Source of the DNA: Liolophura sinensis
Taxonomy: Eukaryota > Mollusca > Polyplacophora > Chitonida > Chitonidae
Length of the DNA: 64,000 bases
Assembly (NCBI RefSeq): GCF_032854445.1
Contig: NC_088300.1
Location: forward strand, 18,574,608-18,638,607
Reading direction: 5' to 3'
Shown here one piece after another: positions 22,701 to 40,647 of this stretch (within the stretch, counting starts at the first letter, position 1; each line of letters starts with the position of its first letter). Under the pieces are notes generated by a model, which saw only the letters and a program-made list of their open reading frames with translations, was not told where the DNA came from and searched no databases. Position numbers and translations under genes: made by a program.

Positions 22701-25700
22701 GTTTTTGATCAGTTGATACATTTTGATACATGGTTATGATTGTGTCATATTTTATATTATTGTGTATATGTAAGGAAAATTGTAGGGTCTGTATGGTCAA
22801 AAATAAATCGCACAAATATAGATTTCTGTAATGCCATGGTTGTAACACCATTTTGGAAAATGGGGAGGTGAAAGCGGTCCTAGTTCATTGATCTGATTGT
22901 TCGTGATGCTAGAGTAACTTAAATTTTTGCAAACATGAATGACAGACACCGTGCACAAGTGACACTACATGACTACAACATTTTAATATCAAAAAAGAGA
23001 ATGAAGCAATGGACATTTTCGATACGTCACATTGAATGGACAGTTTTAAACACTTATCTTAAAAATATCTAATGAATTATTTTAACGAAGAAACCTTCTA
23101 CAATATTGTACAATAACAGGAGAATCCTGTAGACGACATTTGTTGTGAAAATTGAAAGCATTGCACTTCAGCTTTAGTTATGACCCAATTCCCCCATCCC
23201 AGCCCATCTGAGTACGGATGGCAAGCTGTTGTTGTGCCTAGATGATAATGTCACCTGCAAGCTTTATTATCTCATTTACTTGTACCCTCAAATATAATAT
23301 GATGGTGTGTACTAATGAGCACCCATGAAGTTTTTACACTAGCCTTGGCATTCCTGTCATACTTGAAATGTCTTTTCAGATCAGAAATAGGACGAAAATG
23401 TGCACTTGATTAAGAGAACTATATAAGAGAATTTAATTGTTAAATTACTGTATAATTGTGTCAATATCAAGTTACAGTTGTGTTTGAAAATATCCAGATT
23501 AAAAGAATAAATATAGAAATTCAAGTACCATATGCTATGTTATTGTATCAGAATCTAAAATTCACAAGTGCCATCAAATTGTTTATGTGCACAACCTTTT
23601 CTCATTTTCAAATGCAAATTGGGTAGTCGATTTTATTAAATAAATATGAGAAAATGAGAACTCTTTCATTGCAATTGTCTTCCTTTTAGGAGCAAAAGAC
23701 AAGAAGCTGTTTACCCCTGGCCCTCTGGGCACCAGCCCCACAGTTAAGCAGGCCATGCTGAGAGACCTGGGCTCTAGAGATGTGGAGTTTGTAGAAACCG
23801 TCCGTTATATCAGATCAAAGCTCACCAAAATTGCAGGTATGTGAGAATTCATTCGGTTTCAGAGATGACAAACTTTAGTGTTTTTATTCTTTGTTTAGAG
23901 ACACTTGAAAAAGTATTACATTATACACAGCAAGACTGTTTGGGTGGTATGGTATTGTGTAGGCAAAACTTATTTATATACATAAACCACATTTACATGT
24001 AACTCTAATACAATTGACAAGACATATCAGTCTGGACTGAAAAAAAACAACTGGTCTCTAAAGCTTAACTTGAACAGTTCACACACATGTTTTTTATATG
24101 ATGCATCTGAATTTTTAAGTTATTGATATTTTACACAGGTGTTTATATATAAATGTACATGCCTGTCATCCTCTTGCTGAACAGTGTCATCTGAATGGTG
24201 GACACTTAAGGCCTTCAGGGTTCAGAGTTTAGTTATGTTTGTGCCATCATACACTGTATGTACAGCACATATTCATACCTGCATGTTTTCATTTAATTTT
24301 GTTTATCAGGAGTATCTTCGAGTGAGTTCACCTGTATACCTGTCCAGGGTAGTGGGACATACGGTGTGGAGGCTGTGTTCCAGAGTACTGTTCCTAGGCA
24401 GAACGGCAAGGTAAACACCTGTAATCAATGGCCAGGGGGGCGAAGATCATTCCCGTAATCCACCTGTCGGTGTTTTTCACTGACTGATGTTCAGGCAGAT
24501 TAGTTGGTTAAATTGTCCATGAAGTTACGTGTGATTTGCTTTAATTTGCATGAACCCTATATATTCTTCAACCTTTTCGCATGTTTGCAAGGTAATTATT
24601 TAGTTACCTCAGTGTGTCTCAGTACAAAATTCACTCTGCTGAGTTGAATTTTAAAACTGCCATTACCGAAAAAACCCACTTAATGGAAGTGATTATTTTT
24701 CTCTCTGCAACAAGTATTGTCCTACAAGTTGAACAATAATAACAGAAGGGTTACTGATGAGGCAGTTTGTGCAGGATGATTTTCAAATATAGAACTACTT
24801 TTTGTATACAGTTTGATTTATATGTGATTATATAAGTCTTTTAAGGAAATAAAGCTGTACAAAAGCATTCCTAAATACCAAGAACAAAAAAAAAAGAGGA
24901 AAATAAAACACTTTACAAATTTATTATTGTATTAATGATTTTAGGTTCTTGTTTTTGAAAATGGAGCATATGGCAAGCGTCTGGCCAAAATCTGTGAGAA
25001 AATGGGAGTGGATCATCATGTGGAGTCTTTCCCCGAGGACGACTTCATTGACTTCAGCCGGGTGCAAGACATCGTCAAGGCAGATAACTCCTTCACAAAT
25101 GTGGCAGCAGTTCACTGTGAAACAAGCTCAGGAGTTATCAACCCTGTTGATCAGATTGGAGGACTGGTGGAGACCTACCTACCCAGTAAGATGCTGAAAT
25201 ACTTACTTCACTATCATTATTGAAGGCAGCGAAAGCATTGATATGAATAGTATGTCAGAAGAAACAGTATTATTTATCTGTTTATTTATTTGAAAGGCGT
25301 CTTACACCGTACTCAAAAAACTTAACTTATACAAGGGAGGTCAGCATTTTGATGGGAGGAGACTGGGCAGAGCGCGGGGGAAGCCCACGACCATCCACAC
25401 ATTGAAACAACATTGAACACTCTCCAGAAAAATAGTTTGATCTACTTTTTGGGAAAACTGTTTTTCAAGTGAATAAATTTTGTTTAGATTGTGCAGTGGC
25501 TTTTGCCACTTGACACAAAAAGACAGCTAAACTTCTGAATTCAAAATGCATATATATTTTGACCTATGAATGCCTTTGATGATACCCACTGGATCCAAAC
25601 AGATGACTGTAGAAGACAATGTTTCAAGAACATTTCATTCAGTTAAAAAAAAGGAAAGTTTTTTGTTTGATTTTGACACTTGGTGCTTGTAAGTTTGAAT

Positions 25701-28011
25701 CTATTAAGATAAGTGAAGATAGTCATGCTTGTGTCTCTTCTCTCAATATAGTTGTTTTGGTATGTACATATGAACTTATGTATGCTTAGGATTTTAAGTT
25801 GTTTTGGTGACAAGTGATTTCAGTGCCTAGCCACTTTTTAAAAAAAGTATTTCTGAATCTTTTTAAACACTAACACTTCTTGAGGGAGTCATGGCAATTT
25901 TTTTCTTATAACTCAATTATGAGTGTTACTCCTCAGATGCGACTTGTTTCGTGGATGCGATGAGCAGCTTTGGTGCAGTTCCTATCGACGTTGCAGCCTC
26001 GGGTATTGACTACATTGTCAGCTCAGCCAACAAGTGTGTGGAGGGTGTCCCTGGTTTTGCTTATGTCATAGCTCGAATCGAGAAAACTGCGCAAGTGCAA
26101 AGGTCTGTCTGAATAATGTCTTGTCCTGTTCAGTTAATGAAGTGGAAAATTCATTTTGAGTTTGGCAGTAAGCATATTTAGTTAATTAACTTTTTTCGTT
26201 TTTGTGTATTACTTATTTATTTTTTTATGGGTCATTTTTAAGACTTTAGGTGGGGTCGCTGTGAGTTCAAGTCCAGCTCTTGCTGGTTTCATCTTCAGCC
26301 GTACATGGGAAGGTCTGCCAGCAACCTGCGGATGGTCATGGGTTTCCCCCAGGCTCTGCCCGGTTTCCTCCCACCATAATGCTGGCCGCCGTCGTATAAG
26401 TGAAATATTCTTGAGTATGGTGTAAAACACCAATCAAATAAATAAATAAGACTTTAGGTGGACACCCTTAATCCAAGTGATTAAGGCTAAGTATTGGTTA
26501 GTCAGGTGTACACTGACTGTTTGGGACATGAAACCCCCTCTTATCTTACCATGTTTACCATTACATTTTAGGTGAAAATGATGACTTTTTGCATTAAGAC
26601 ATTTTGCTCTGATTAAGTTTAATTTTTTGATGTTTAATATGATTTCATCTTGAAGGATTTTCCCGAAGTCTGAGTCTGGACCTTGTTGACCAGTATGAAA
26701 CTCTGGAGACAACCGGTCAGTTCCGGTTTACTCCCCCAACTCATGCCATGCTGGCATTTAGACAGGCTCTGGATGAACTGGAACTGGAAGGAGGAGTCAG
26801 AGGCAGGGCTAGTAGGTAAGACGCATATAAGAGTTACTTCCCCTTATATGAATGTGGCTCAGCAATTTGTTACATTTGATTGGAGATAGTATATTGACTA
26901 CATTTGTGTATATAAATTGTTTACAAGACTTTTTTTTAATATTTCAGGTATCGTGAAAACCGAGAAATCCTGAAAGAAGGGATGGCAAAGCTAGGATTTA
27001 AGGAACTACTTGATGACCGACACGATGGATACATCATCACATCCTATCACTATCCCAAAGATCCTAAATTCTCTTTCAAGGACTTCTACACTAGGCTCAA
27101 TGACAAAGGTGAATATCTTCAGAATATAGATTGAGAAGAACACGACCTGCAGATGGTCGTGAGTTTCCTTCGGGCTAAGCCTGGTTTCCTGCCACCATAA
27201 TGCTAGCCGCCTTCGAATAAGTGAACTATTCTTGAGTATGGCGTACAACACAAGCGAAATAAATGCATAAAAACGGTCAAGGACAATTATTACATCCTCT
27301 GTTTTATTGAATTGTTTGGAAAATTGTTTGTTTTATTTGAATTGTTTCAAGATGTGCTAGAGAATACAGATCGATGGAAGTTTTACTTAGCAATTTTCTC
27401 AATATAGTGAGCGTGGATTTTTGCTGGTTCAGTCAACTAAGACAATCGATCTTTGTTGCAGACATCAGACCCTTCACTAATGAGATTACATTCTCAAATC
27501 CTGCTCTAAGTGGTGAAGCTTCGACTGTTCATTGCCAAGTTTGTAAGGCATCTGACAAAGTTAGATGGTTTTCACCAGGCTTTGCCCATTTTCCTCCTAC
27601 CAACTTAGGGGCTGTTGTATAAATATTATTGAGTATGGTGTAAAACCAAATATCAAATATTAATAGTAAGTTGTATTTACTTACCTCTCCTCTTTGTTTT
27701 CTTTGTGAAGTTTTCTGCCTTTAGTCTTGTCATCTCATGGACAACAGTATTGAAGTACAGGATCAGTAACAGAATAATATGTACTGAAGCACGTTATGTC
27801 AGCCTAAATTAAAATACGACCATGATGTTTTGTTTCCTTCTTCTCTTACACAGATCAGGTGATCTACCCAGGTAAAGTGTTGAATGCAGACTGTTTCCGG
27901 ATAGGTAACATAGGTTACCTGAAGCCTGCGGACATGAAGCACCTAATGGTGTGTGTGGAGGAGGTGTGCAAGGATATGGGTCTGAAGATGCCGCTGGACA
28001 GTGAGGGATAG
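19727..28011 (+). CDS. 2-aminoethylphosphonate:pyruvate transaminase (PhnW-type), mitochondrial-type leader
   Basis: Exons: 19727-19895, 23690-23836, 24310-24410, 24945-25185, 25937-26102, 26669-26815, 26948-27108, 27854-28011 (1290 nt, 429 aa). It is a fold-type I PLP enzyme that moves the amino group of 2-aminoethylphosphonate to pyruvate, giving phosphonoacetaldehyde and alanine. Family marks: [18 protein letters not shown], the [10 protein letters not shown] glycine loop, [39 protein letters not shown]-lysine motif [30 protein letters not shown] and the C-terminal FRIGNIGYL. This matches PhnW rather than AGXT, whose PLP-lysine motif differs. The first ~55 residues are rich in R/S/A without acidic residues and end RRFYS, like a mitochondrial presequence with an R-3 cleavage site. 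Exon 6 start needs care: the better-looking acceptor at 26655 (exon from 26656) gives the family-like [10 protein letters not shown] but breaks the frame; the acceptor at 26668 keeps frame and loses GFSR. Confidence 0.9.
20221..20420 (-). mobile_element. SINE family A, 5'-truncated
   Basis: Minus-strand copy with a TAAATAAATAAAT tail, GTACGGCATAAAACACCAAT, body and box-B region. The tRNA-like first part is missing. It lies in intron 1 of the transaminase gene. Confidence 0.85.
20577..20850 (+). mobile_element. SINE family A, full length with 10-bp target duplication
   Basis: Head GGGGCCTCCGTGGCTCAGTC with box A (TGGCTCAGTCGG), box B (GAGTTCAAGTCC), the family body, a GTACGGCGTAAAACACCAAT tail and about 22 A. 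TCTTAGTCTC occurs at 20567-20576 and again at 20851-20860, a perfect 10-bp target-site duplication. It is among the best-preserved copies here and useful as the family reference. Confidence 0.93.
21081..22135 (+). repeat. 86-bp minisatellite, 12 units plus a partial
   Basis: The unit begins GACTATGTTGCAGTGTGGTT and includes CTGAATACAGGACTTGTTAT and TTGTTTAGATTGCAGTTGCC. Starts fall at 21081, 21167, 21253, 21339, 21425, 21511, 21597, 21683, 21769, 21855, 21941, 22027 and 22113, all exactly 86 bp apart, so units differ only by substitutions. It lies in intron 1 of the transaminase gene. Confidence 0.95.
22140..23680. other. Intron 1 remainder; nothing else recognised
   Basis: AT-rich intronic sequence between the 86-bp array and exon 2 of the transaminase gene. 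No mobile element was recognised. Confidence 0.45.
24563..24592 (-). mobile_element. Fragment of a TIR-ended MITE (family 2)
   Basis: ATTCTTCAACCTTTTCGCAT followed by GTTTGCAAG is the inverse of the right terminus of the copy at 35.5-35.7 kb. The interior does not align convincingly, so only one end is called. It lies in intron 3 of the transaminase gene. Confidence 0.55.
25271..25405 (-). mobile_element. SINE family A fragment
   Basis: Minus-strand tail and body only: AAATAAATAAAC tail, GTACGGTGTAAGACGCCTTT, CAAAATGCTGACC, GATGGTCGTGGGCTTCCCCC. Diverged; in intron 4 of the transaminase gene. Confidence 0.75.
26254..26446 (+). mobile_element. SINE family A, 5'-truncated with 15-bp target duplication
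   Basis: Begins in the box-B region (GGTCGCTGTGAGTTCAAGTC) and ends in AAATAAATAAA. TAAGACTTTAGGTGG flanks it perfectly at 26239-26253 and 26447-26461. A 5' truncation with an intact duplication is the mark of target-primed reverse transcription. It sits in intron 5 of the transaminase gene. Confidence 0.93.
27147..27265 (+). mobile_element. SINE family A fragment
   Basis: Body from CCTGCAGATGGTCGTGAGTT through CACCATAATGCTAGCC to a worn GTACAACACAAGCGAAATAAAT tail (shown in two parts of the element). In intron 7 of the transaminase gene. Confidence 0.75.
27560..27655 (+). mobile_element. SINE family A fragment, old
   Basis: Keeps AGGCTTTGCCCATTTTCCTC and GAGTATGGTGTAAAACCAAA. Diverged; in intron 7 of the transaminase gene. 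Confidence 0.6.
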
Positions 28012-28690
28012 TTGGGTTGAGGTGGGATACTGTTCTGCTGGGACGTTAAGCAATGAGGGATTATGTGGTACAGTATAGTACATTTAGGCAAAAAATTTTG
28101 ATAGATATTGTCCTGCTTGGACTTTAGGCAGTGAGGTATAAATGTGGTGTATTTAGGCAACAAATTATGAGGGATATTGTTATGCTGGGACATTAAACAA
28201 TAAGGGATAATGTGGTACATTTAGGCCACAAATTATGAGGGATATTGTCCCGCTGGGACAATAGGCAATGAGGGATAATGTGGTACATTTAGGCCACAAA
28301 TTATGAGGGATGTCATACTGTGCTGATGGGGAATATTGTGTTACATTTCAGTAACAAATTGAGGGATAGTACGGTAAGTATAGACAACAAATTATGATGG
28401 GATACTGTCCTGTTAGAACATTAAATGTCGAGGGATAATTTGGTACATTTAGACAGCAAACCTTGCTGGGACATTAGGCAGTGAAGGATAGCATGGTCCA
28501 TTTGGGTAAAAAATTATGAGAGATATTGTCCTGCTAAGGCATTAAATATTGAAGAATAATTTGGTACATCTAGGTAATAATATTGTCCTGGTATGGCATA
28601 TTGTCCTGCTGGGGCATTAAACAATGAGGGATAATGTGGTACATTTAAGGAACAAATTATGAGGGATATTGTCCTGCTGAGGCATTAAAC
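27999..28690 (+). repeat. About 68-bp minisatellite starting at the transaminase stop codon
   Basis: Units carry CAATGAGGGATAATGTGG, TACATTTAGG and ATATTGTCCTGCTGGGACAT; starts fall near 27999, 28051, 28129, 28198 and 28266, then become irregular. The last sense codons and stop (CAGTGAGGGATAG, 27999-28011) read as the first unit, so the array begins inside the coding end and forms the proximal 3'UTR if transcribed. Confidence 0.8.
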
Positions 28691-28759
28691 AATGAGGGAT
28701 GGTGTGGCATATCCAAGCTATGAAACATCAGGGATAGTGTTTTACCCCTTAGATTTAAA

Positions 28760-29520
28760 TTAAGATGGATCGTGTATCTAATCCAGGTTATAAACATTGA
28801 TGGATACTGTTGTGTATCTAATGTGCATGTAGGCTGTACACATCGAGGGATATGTGTCTCTTTCCGGGTGTAAACATTGAGGGGTGTGTGTCTCATTGCA
28901 GCTGTAAACATTGAGGGATAATGCACCTAATGTAGGCTGTAAACATGGAGAGGTGTGTGTCTCATTCTGGCTGTAACCATTAAGGGATGTGTGTCTCACT
29001 CAGGTTGTAAACATTGAGGGGTGTGTGTCTCATTGCAGCTGTAAACATTGAGGGATAGTGTACCTAATGTAGGCTGTAAACATGAAGAGGTGTGTGTCTC
29101 ATTCTGGCTGTAACCATTAAGGGATGTGTGTCTCACTCAGGTTGTAAACATTGAGAGGTGTGTGTCTCATTGCAGCTGTACATTGAGGGATAGTGTACCT
29201 AATGTAGGCTGTAAACATGAAGAGGTGTGTGTCTCATTCTGGCTGTAACCATTAAGGGATGTGTGTCTCACTCAGGTTGTAAACATTGAGGGGTGTGTGT
29301 CTCATTGTAGCTGTAAACATTGAGGGATAGTGTACCTAATGTAGGCTGTAAACATGGAGAGGTTTGTGTCTCATTGCAGCTGTAAACATTGAGGGATAAT
29401 GTACCTAATGTAGGCTGTAAACATTGAGGGGAGTGTGTCTCATTCTGGCTGTAACCATTAAGGGATGTGTGTCTCACTCAGGTTGTAAACATTGAGGCAT
29501 GCTTGTCTGATTCCGACTGT
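28760..29520 (+). repeat. About 34-36-bp minisatellite with about 136-bp higher-order period
   Basis: Short units of the type TGTAAACATTGAGGGGTGTG / TGTCTCATTGCAGC alternate in a set of about four variants. The GTTGTAAACATTGAG variant starts at 29004, 29141 and 29276, so sets repeat every 135-137 bp. The GAGGGATA word is shared with the adjacent 68-bp array, suggesting common origin. Reverse-strand ORFs here are repeat artefacts. Confidence 0.85.
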
Positions 29521-29529
29521 AAACATTAA

Positions 29530-30765
29530 GAGATGTGCTGAGGAAAGTGTGTATCATTGAATTGGGCTGTAAGTATTTACAGTTGTAGTTACTAGCATTG
29601 AGGTGCTGTCTATCGAATTCATAATGTGGACAGTGAAAGTATGTGTGTCATATCAGTGTCTCTAATCAGTGCTATAACAACATCCCCTCCTCATTAGCCA
29701 TTATTAACTGTGTTCTCAAAGCTATTTACATTTTCACTTTTTTATTTTTAAGTCAGCAAATTTGATGTACACTTATCACCATTAAGGGACAACATGGGCA
29801 TGTACACTGGTTCTCTCTTACAATAGATATAGAAGGTGATAAAATTTTTGGCTTTTTACACTTTGCTTAGCAATTTTGAGAGGTAAGGGGTTGGCCTGAT
29901 CAGCCCAATGTTGCGGCCTGAGTGTCATGTCCAGTGTCTTTGGGTTAGTACTTTAATCATGCAGCAGTATGAAGGCTGTAGGACGTTACTGATACACTCA
30001 TTATAGGTACTAATGCAGCGACATTTGTGTGGGGTTGTGGATTTAGTAATGTCAGGAGACATTGCACACTGTTTGATTACCTTTATTATGCACATTTGTA
30101 TGAATTTATTATGCTATGTATGGGGTTGCTTTTGTACAAACCTGTGGTAACTGCTTTATATTCAGTTCTGTGAAAATCCATTGCAAAGTAGAGATATTCA
30201 CTTGTTTTAAAATGGAGGAAGGAAAGATCTATTTCGTGACCTTTCTTTGTGAATATTTGTAAAGAATTATGCACAGAAAAGACACGGTGATTCTTTTTAG
30301 ACAAAGACGAAGTCATTTTGAAATAAAATGTAAAACATGTCATCATTTTAAAAGGAAAATCTATCATTCCTGGTGTATTTGTCGATCTTCGCTGGGTTTT
30401 TTTTTTTTTAAATTTTTAGAAAATGCATGAAAGAATGTTTCCAGATATATTGTGGACTTTACAATTCTGCTTGCAGTTGAAATGTGTGACTTAGTTACCT
30501 GTAAACTTACATGTATTCAAATACGTCAGAAATATGTACACATCTCATTGTATAAGTGATCTTTGCAAAATTATGTTTATTTGTATGTGTATGTATGTTT
30601 TATGTTACATCTAAGTTCACAACCAAATGGGAGTTCAGTATTAAGTCTGCCTTTATATCTCTTATATTTGTTTCATCTCTCCTCACAAAATAAGTATTTA
30701 TTAAATGAATGAAGATTTTGACATTGCGTTTCTTTTCACCTTTCTACACGAAACATTCCACCTGT
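29530..30765. other. Intergenic; nothing recognised
   Basis: No gene or clear repeat. Several ATTAAA/AATAAA-like words are present but none can be tied to the transaminase transcript. Confidence 0.4.
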
Positions 30766-30769
30766 TGAA

Positions 30770-30890
30770 GGTTGGTGGTTTACACTCACTCCTGTTTCCT
30801 CCACCCATGAAGAGGACCATTATAGAAGTGAAAAGTATTGAGTATGGCATTATGCACCAATCACAGAAATAAATAAATAAATAAATCTGA
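30770..30890 (+). mobile_element. SINE family A-like fragment, old
   Basis: Keeps GGTGGTTTACACTC, AAGTGAAAAGTATTGAGTAT, CACCAATCA and AAATAAATAAATAAA. Only the tail half is convincing. Confidence 0.6.
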
Positions 30891-30929
30891 ACCTTGGATT
30901 AGGAACCTGAGTGCAGAGGTATTTCCCAG

Positions 30930-31110
30930 CATTCTTCAGTTTTCTCCAAACTGTTCTTGGCGTCATGAACGACTACATGGTGGCAGTCGGGTTTATAGAT
31001 GCAGGAAACACATGCGCTCAGAGTAAACCATTGTCTTTCCTAACGTACCTGACACATCCCCGAACTCCTAATTCCACTTCCGCACTAGCAACCTGATTGG
31101 CCAAGTGCTC
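30930..31110 (+). repeat. Dispersed repeat, related copies at 31.64 and 36.5 kb
   Basis: TTTATAGATGCAGGAAAC then GCTCAGAGTAAACCATTG resembles 31645-31735 (TTTATGGGTGGATGAAAC, GCTCAGGGTAAACCACTG) and, more weakly, 36540-36600 and 33075-33170. An old family of unknown class. Confidence 0.5.
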
Positions 31111-31287
31111 AGACCATTGCAGTTTTAACCGCCTGATCCCCCAACATAAGCAGGCAAGCCTTTTAGGCTGTAGTGTGGTGTAAATTACACATACAGTTAG
31201 GTACCTTCTGGTTAGTCTTACAGGTGGCTGTTTTATTGCACCAAATTTAACCATGTGTATAACATTACTGTTCCTTATATGGACATA

Positions 31288-31535
31288 AAGGTGCCGAGTG
31301 GTTAGCACGATGCAGTGACCCAGGAGCCCCTCACCAATGCAGTCCCTGTGAGTGCAAGTCCAGCTCATGCTGGCTTCCTCTCCAGTCATTAGTGGGAAGG
31401 TCTGTCAGCAACATGTGAATGGTCATGGGTTTCCTCTCGGCTCTTCTTGGTTTCCTCCTCCATAATGTTGACCGCTGTGATATAAGGGAAATGTTGTCGA
31501 ATACAGCGTAAAACACCCATGAAACAAATATAGAC
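31288..31535 (+). mobile_element. SINE family A, diverged near full length
   Basis: Head AAGGTGCCGAGTGGTTAGCA, box-B remnant GAGTGCAAGTCC, CTCATGCTGGCTTCCTCTCC, GAATGGTCATGGGTTTCCTC, GTAAAACACCCATGAAAC tail. Every diagnostic block is present with substitutions. Confidence 0.8.
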
Positions 31536-32148
31536 ATGAACAAACATTAAAACGAAACAACAAGCTTGTTACCCATGTACATACACAGTTTGAAAACAAA
31601 ATCCAGTTACATTTATTTCATTGTTTTATAACACTTATGTAATGGCCAACAGTTTTATGGGTGGATGAAACAGGAGTGCTCAGGGTAAACCACTGACCTT
31701 TGACCAGTAACTGATGAACTTTCCAACATGTGACCACAGTGACATTCAGATATGCTTACCATACTGGTGGAATTCACATCATCTTCAATAAACATGCACG
31801 AACTATCACATCCGTGTTACCAACTGCTTATTGTTACCCAGTGGGGGAATATAAAAATTCCATCAAAGACCATATTGGAACCTGCATTTTGTTTGTCTTT
31901 GGTGAAAGACAAGCACTTATCCACTAGACCACTGCTTACTCCTTTAAAATGCAGTTACATGATGCATTACTTTGCTAGATAATTGGCACATGGCCTGTGA
32001 TGAATGAATGAACGATTATGGCTGACCGCCACATCGGCAAATATTTCAGCCATATTGTGGCAAAAGTCAGTGATGGAGAAGCTTTACGAACTAACAAGTT
32101 ACAGTGTACAGAAGTAGATTGTGAAATTAACTTTCATTTTATGTCAAA

Positions 32149-32480
32149 TTGTTGAGTGAGTGACTGCTTAGGGTTTAAAGTTCTACTTAATTCTTGTCAT
32201 ACGATGACAAAAGAAGTCCTCAGAGTGCACATACAAGTAATGTGCCTCTTTGTAGCAGAACAGATTTCCACCGCTCTTTTATCTAGTGCTTCTTCACTGA
32301 GACGACTTACCAAAGGCAAGTAAGCCGCCCCACCTGAGCCATCATACTAATACGAATCAACCAGTTGTTGCCAAGCAAACAACTTCCTCATTTAAGGTCT
32401 GAGGTGTAATCCAACCCAGGATTGACCCTGGATCTACCACCCTTGCAGTAGACGCCTTACCGAGCCATTGGGGCTGGTCG
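32149..32480 (-). mobile_element. SINE family B, diverged
   Basis: On the + strand it reads GAGTGAGTGACTGCTTAGG, CCACCGCTCTTTTATCTAGT, CACTGAGACGACTTACC and GGATCTACCACCC, the minus-strand version of the copy at 43.1 kb. Many substitutions mark it as older than the 43.1 and 47.7 kb copies. Confidence 0.85.
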
Positions 32481-32484
32481 AATT

Positions 32485-33850
32485 ATTGAAAACCCGAATA
32501 TACTTTAAAATGGTTTTGACTGGTGGTTTCTCTCAACCTTCACTTGGGTAGAATGATAATCAGGTCCCAAGCTTACCTTAGAAAGAGAAAAGAATTTTCA
32601 TTTATCAATTAGCAATCTTTGAGTTCAACCAGACTTCCCTTTACTTCCAGTACTACACAAAAATGAGTGCAATGAATACAGCTTTATACAACTTCCAGTC
32701 ACCTCTTCATTTGTCCTCCACTAAGTATCAAGCTTAGCTTTTGTGGTTAGATCAAGATCACATACTCTGTTACCGTGGAAAAGACAACATATTTCCTCTA
32801 TGCTCCAGCAGCCTACATGTGCAATATGTGCTACATGTAATTTAGAGAGTTTATACTTTACCCTAAATATGCTAGCTTATACACTGATAAAGCTGGTTTT
32901 CGAACTTAATCTGAGGGGCCATAAAATAAACATGCACACAAAATATTATCTATATCAGATAACATTTTGAGAAATTATTGAACAGAAATCAAAGAGTGAT
33001 ACCGACAAACCCAAATATCTCTTTTTTTTTTTCACGAATGCTTGGAATAAAAATATCCCACTTGAGTGGCGACAAATTTATGGATGTAAGAAAACTGGTA
33101 AAACCTCAGGAAATCACTGCATCTCACCAGCCACCTGACAAACCTCCTGATGTAAGGCTTCAGTCAAGTAAGTTGGCACTGGATTCGAGGAAGGGACTTT
33201 ATTAGTCAATGGGTCTGAACTTTGGTAATCCAGCCTACTCAGCTGTTACATATAACAATTTCCATACCTATAAAATTATTATTTTTTAAATGTTATAAGT
33301 TGTTTCATAAGCAATGCGCAAGCTGTGCATGTGTTTTTTCATTTTTATAACAACTTCTGTTCCCGCTTTCTCACAACCTGTAGTAACAAAAGCTGGTCAT
33401 TGTGGCAGTCTACATTTACTGGCGAAATCAAGAATCATTCTTGGAAGAAAAAATACAAACACACTTGACAAAAACCGAAGCTGATTTTTCTTAAATTATA
33501 TTTATGACGCACATATTCTAATTTGGTGTGCAATGAATATGAAGATACAACTGAAAAATTTCGTCAAAATGATCCATGTAGTCCCAAGTAATTGTCAGCT
33601 GAACACACATCAAGATGGTGAATGTCTCCAGAGTCATATGAGGCATAACCTGTGGTCTCGGACAAGTTTTCTTTGTTCAATCCTCTGTTCCACTCAATCA
33701 ATGGTAGCACAGGTGTGGCACAGGTGTGTACTGTTGAGAGGTGAGTATAGGAATGTCCACATTCTGTATCATCTCATAACCTAACCAGACACAAACAGGT
33801 GGCAAAGTCCATCCAATTCCGCAATCTTCTCAAATATTCAATGTGACAAC
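32485..33850. other. Intergenic between convergent genes; nothing firm
   Basis: No ORF of note. It includes a weak copy of the 30.9-kb dispersed repeat near 33050-33200. The PSMA3 3'UTR lies at its right end (minus strand); a clear AATAAA was not located. Confidence 0.4.
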
Positions 33851-33852
33851 AG

Positions 33853-40647
<6,795 letters not shown>

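Noticed and set aside
19727-28011. Alanine-glyoxylate/serine-pyruvate aminotransferase (AGXT)
   Set aside because: The PLP-lysine motif SSANKCVEG and the [15 protein letters not shown] start match PhnW, whereas AGXT has a different lysine motif and N-terminal block.
28657-29477. Minus-strand ORFs rich in NETHTPQCLQP-like repeats
   Set aside because: Translation of the 34-36-bp minisatellite; period and divergence fit a noncoding array.
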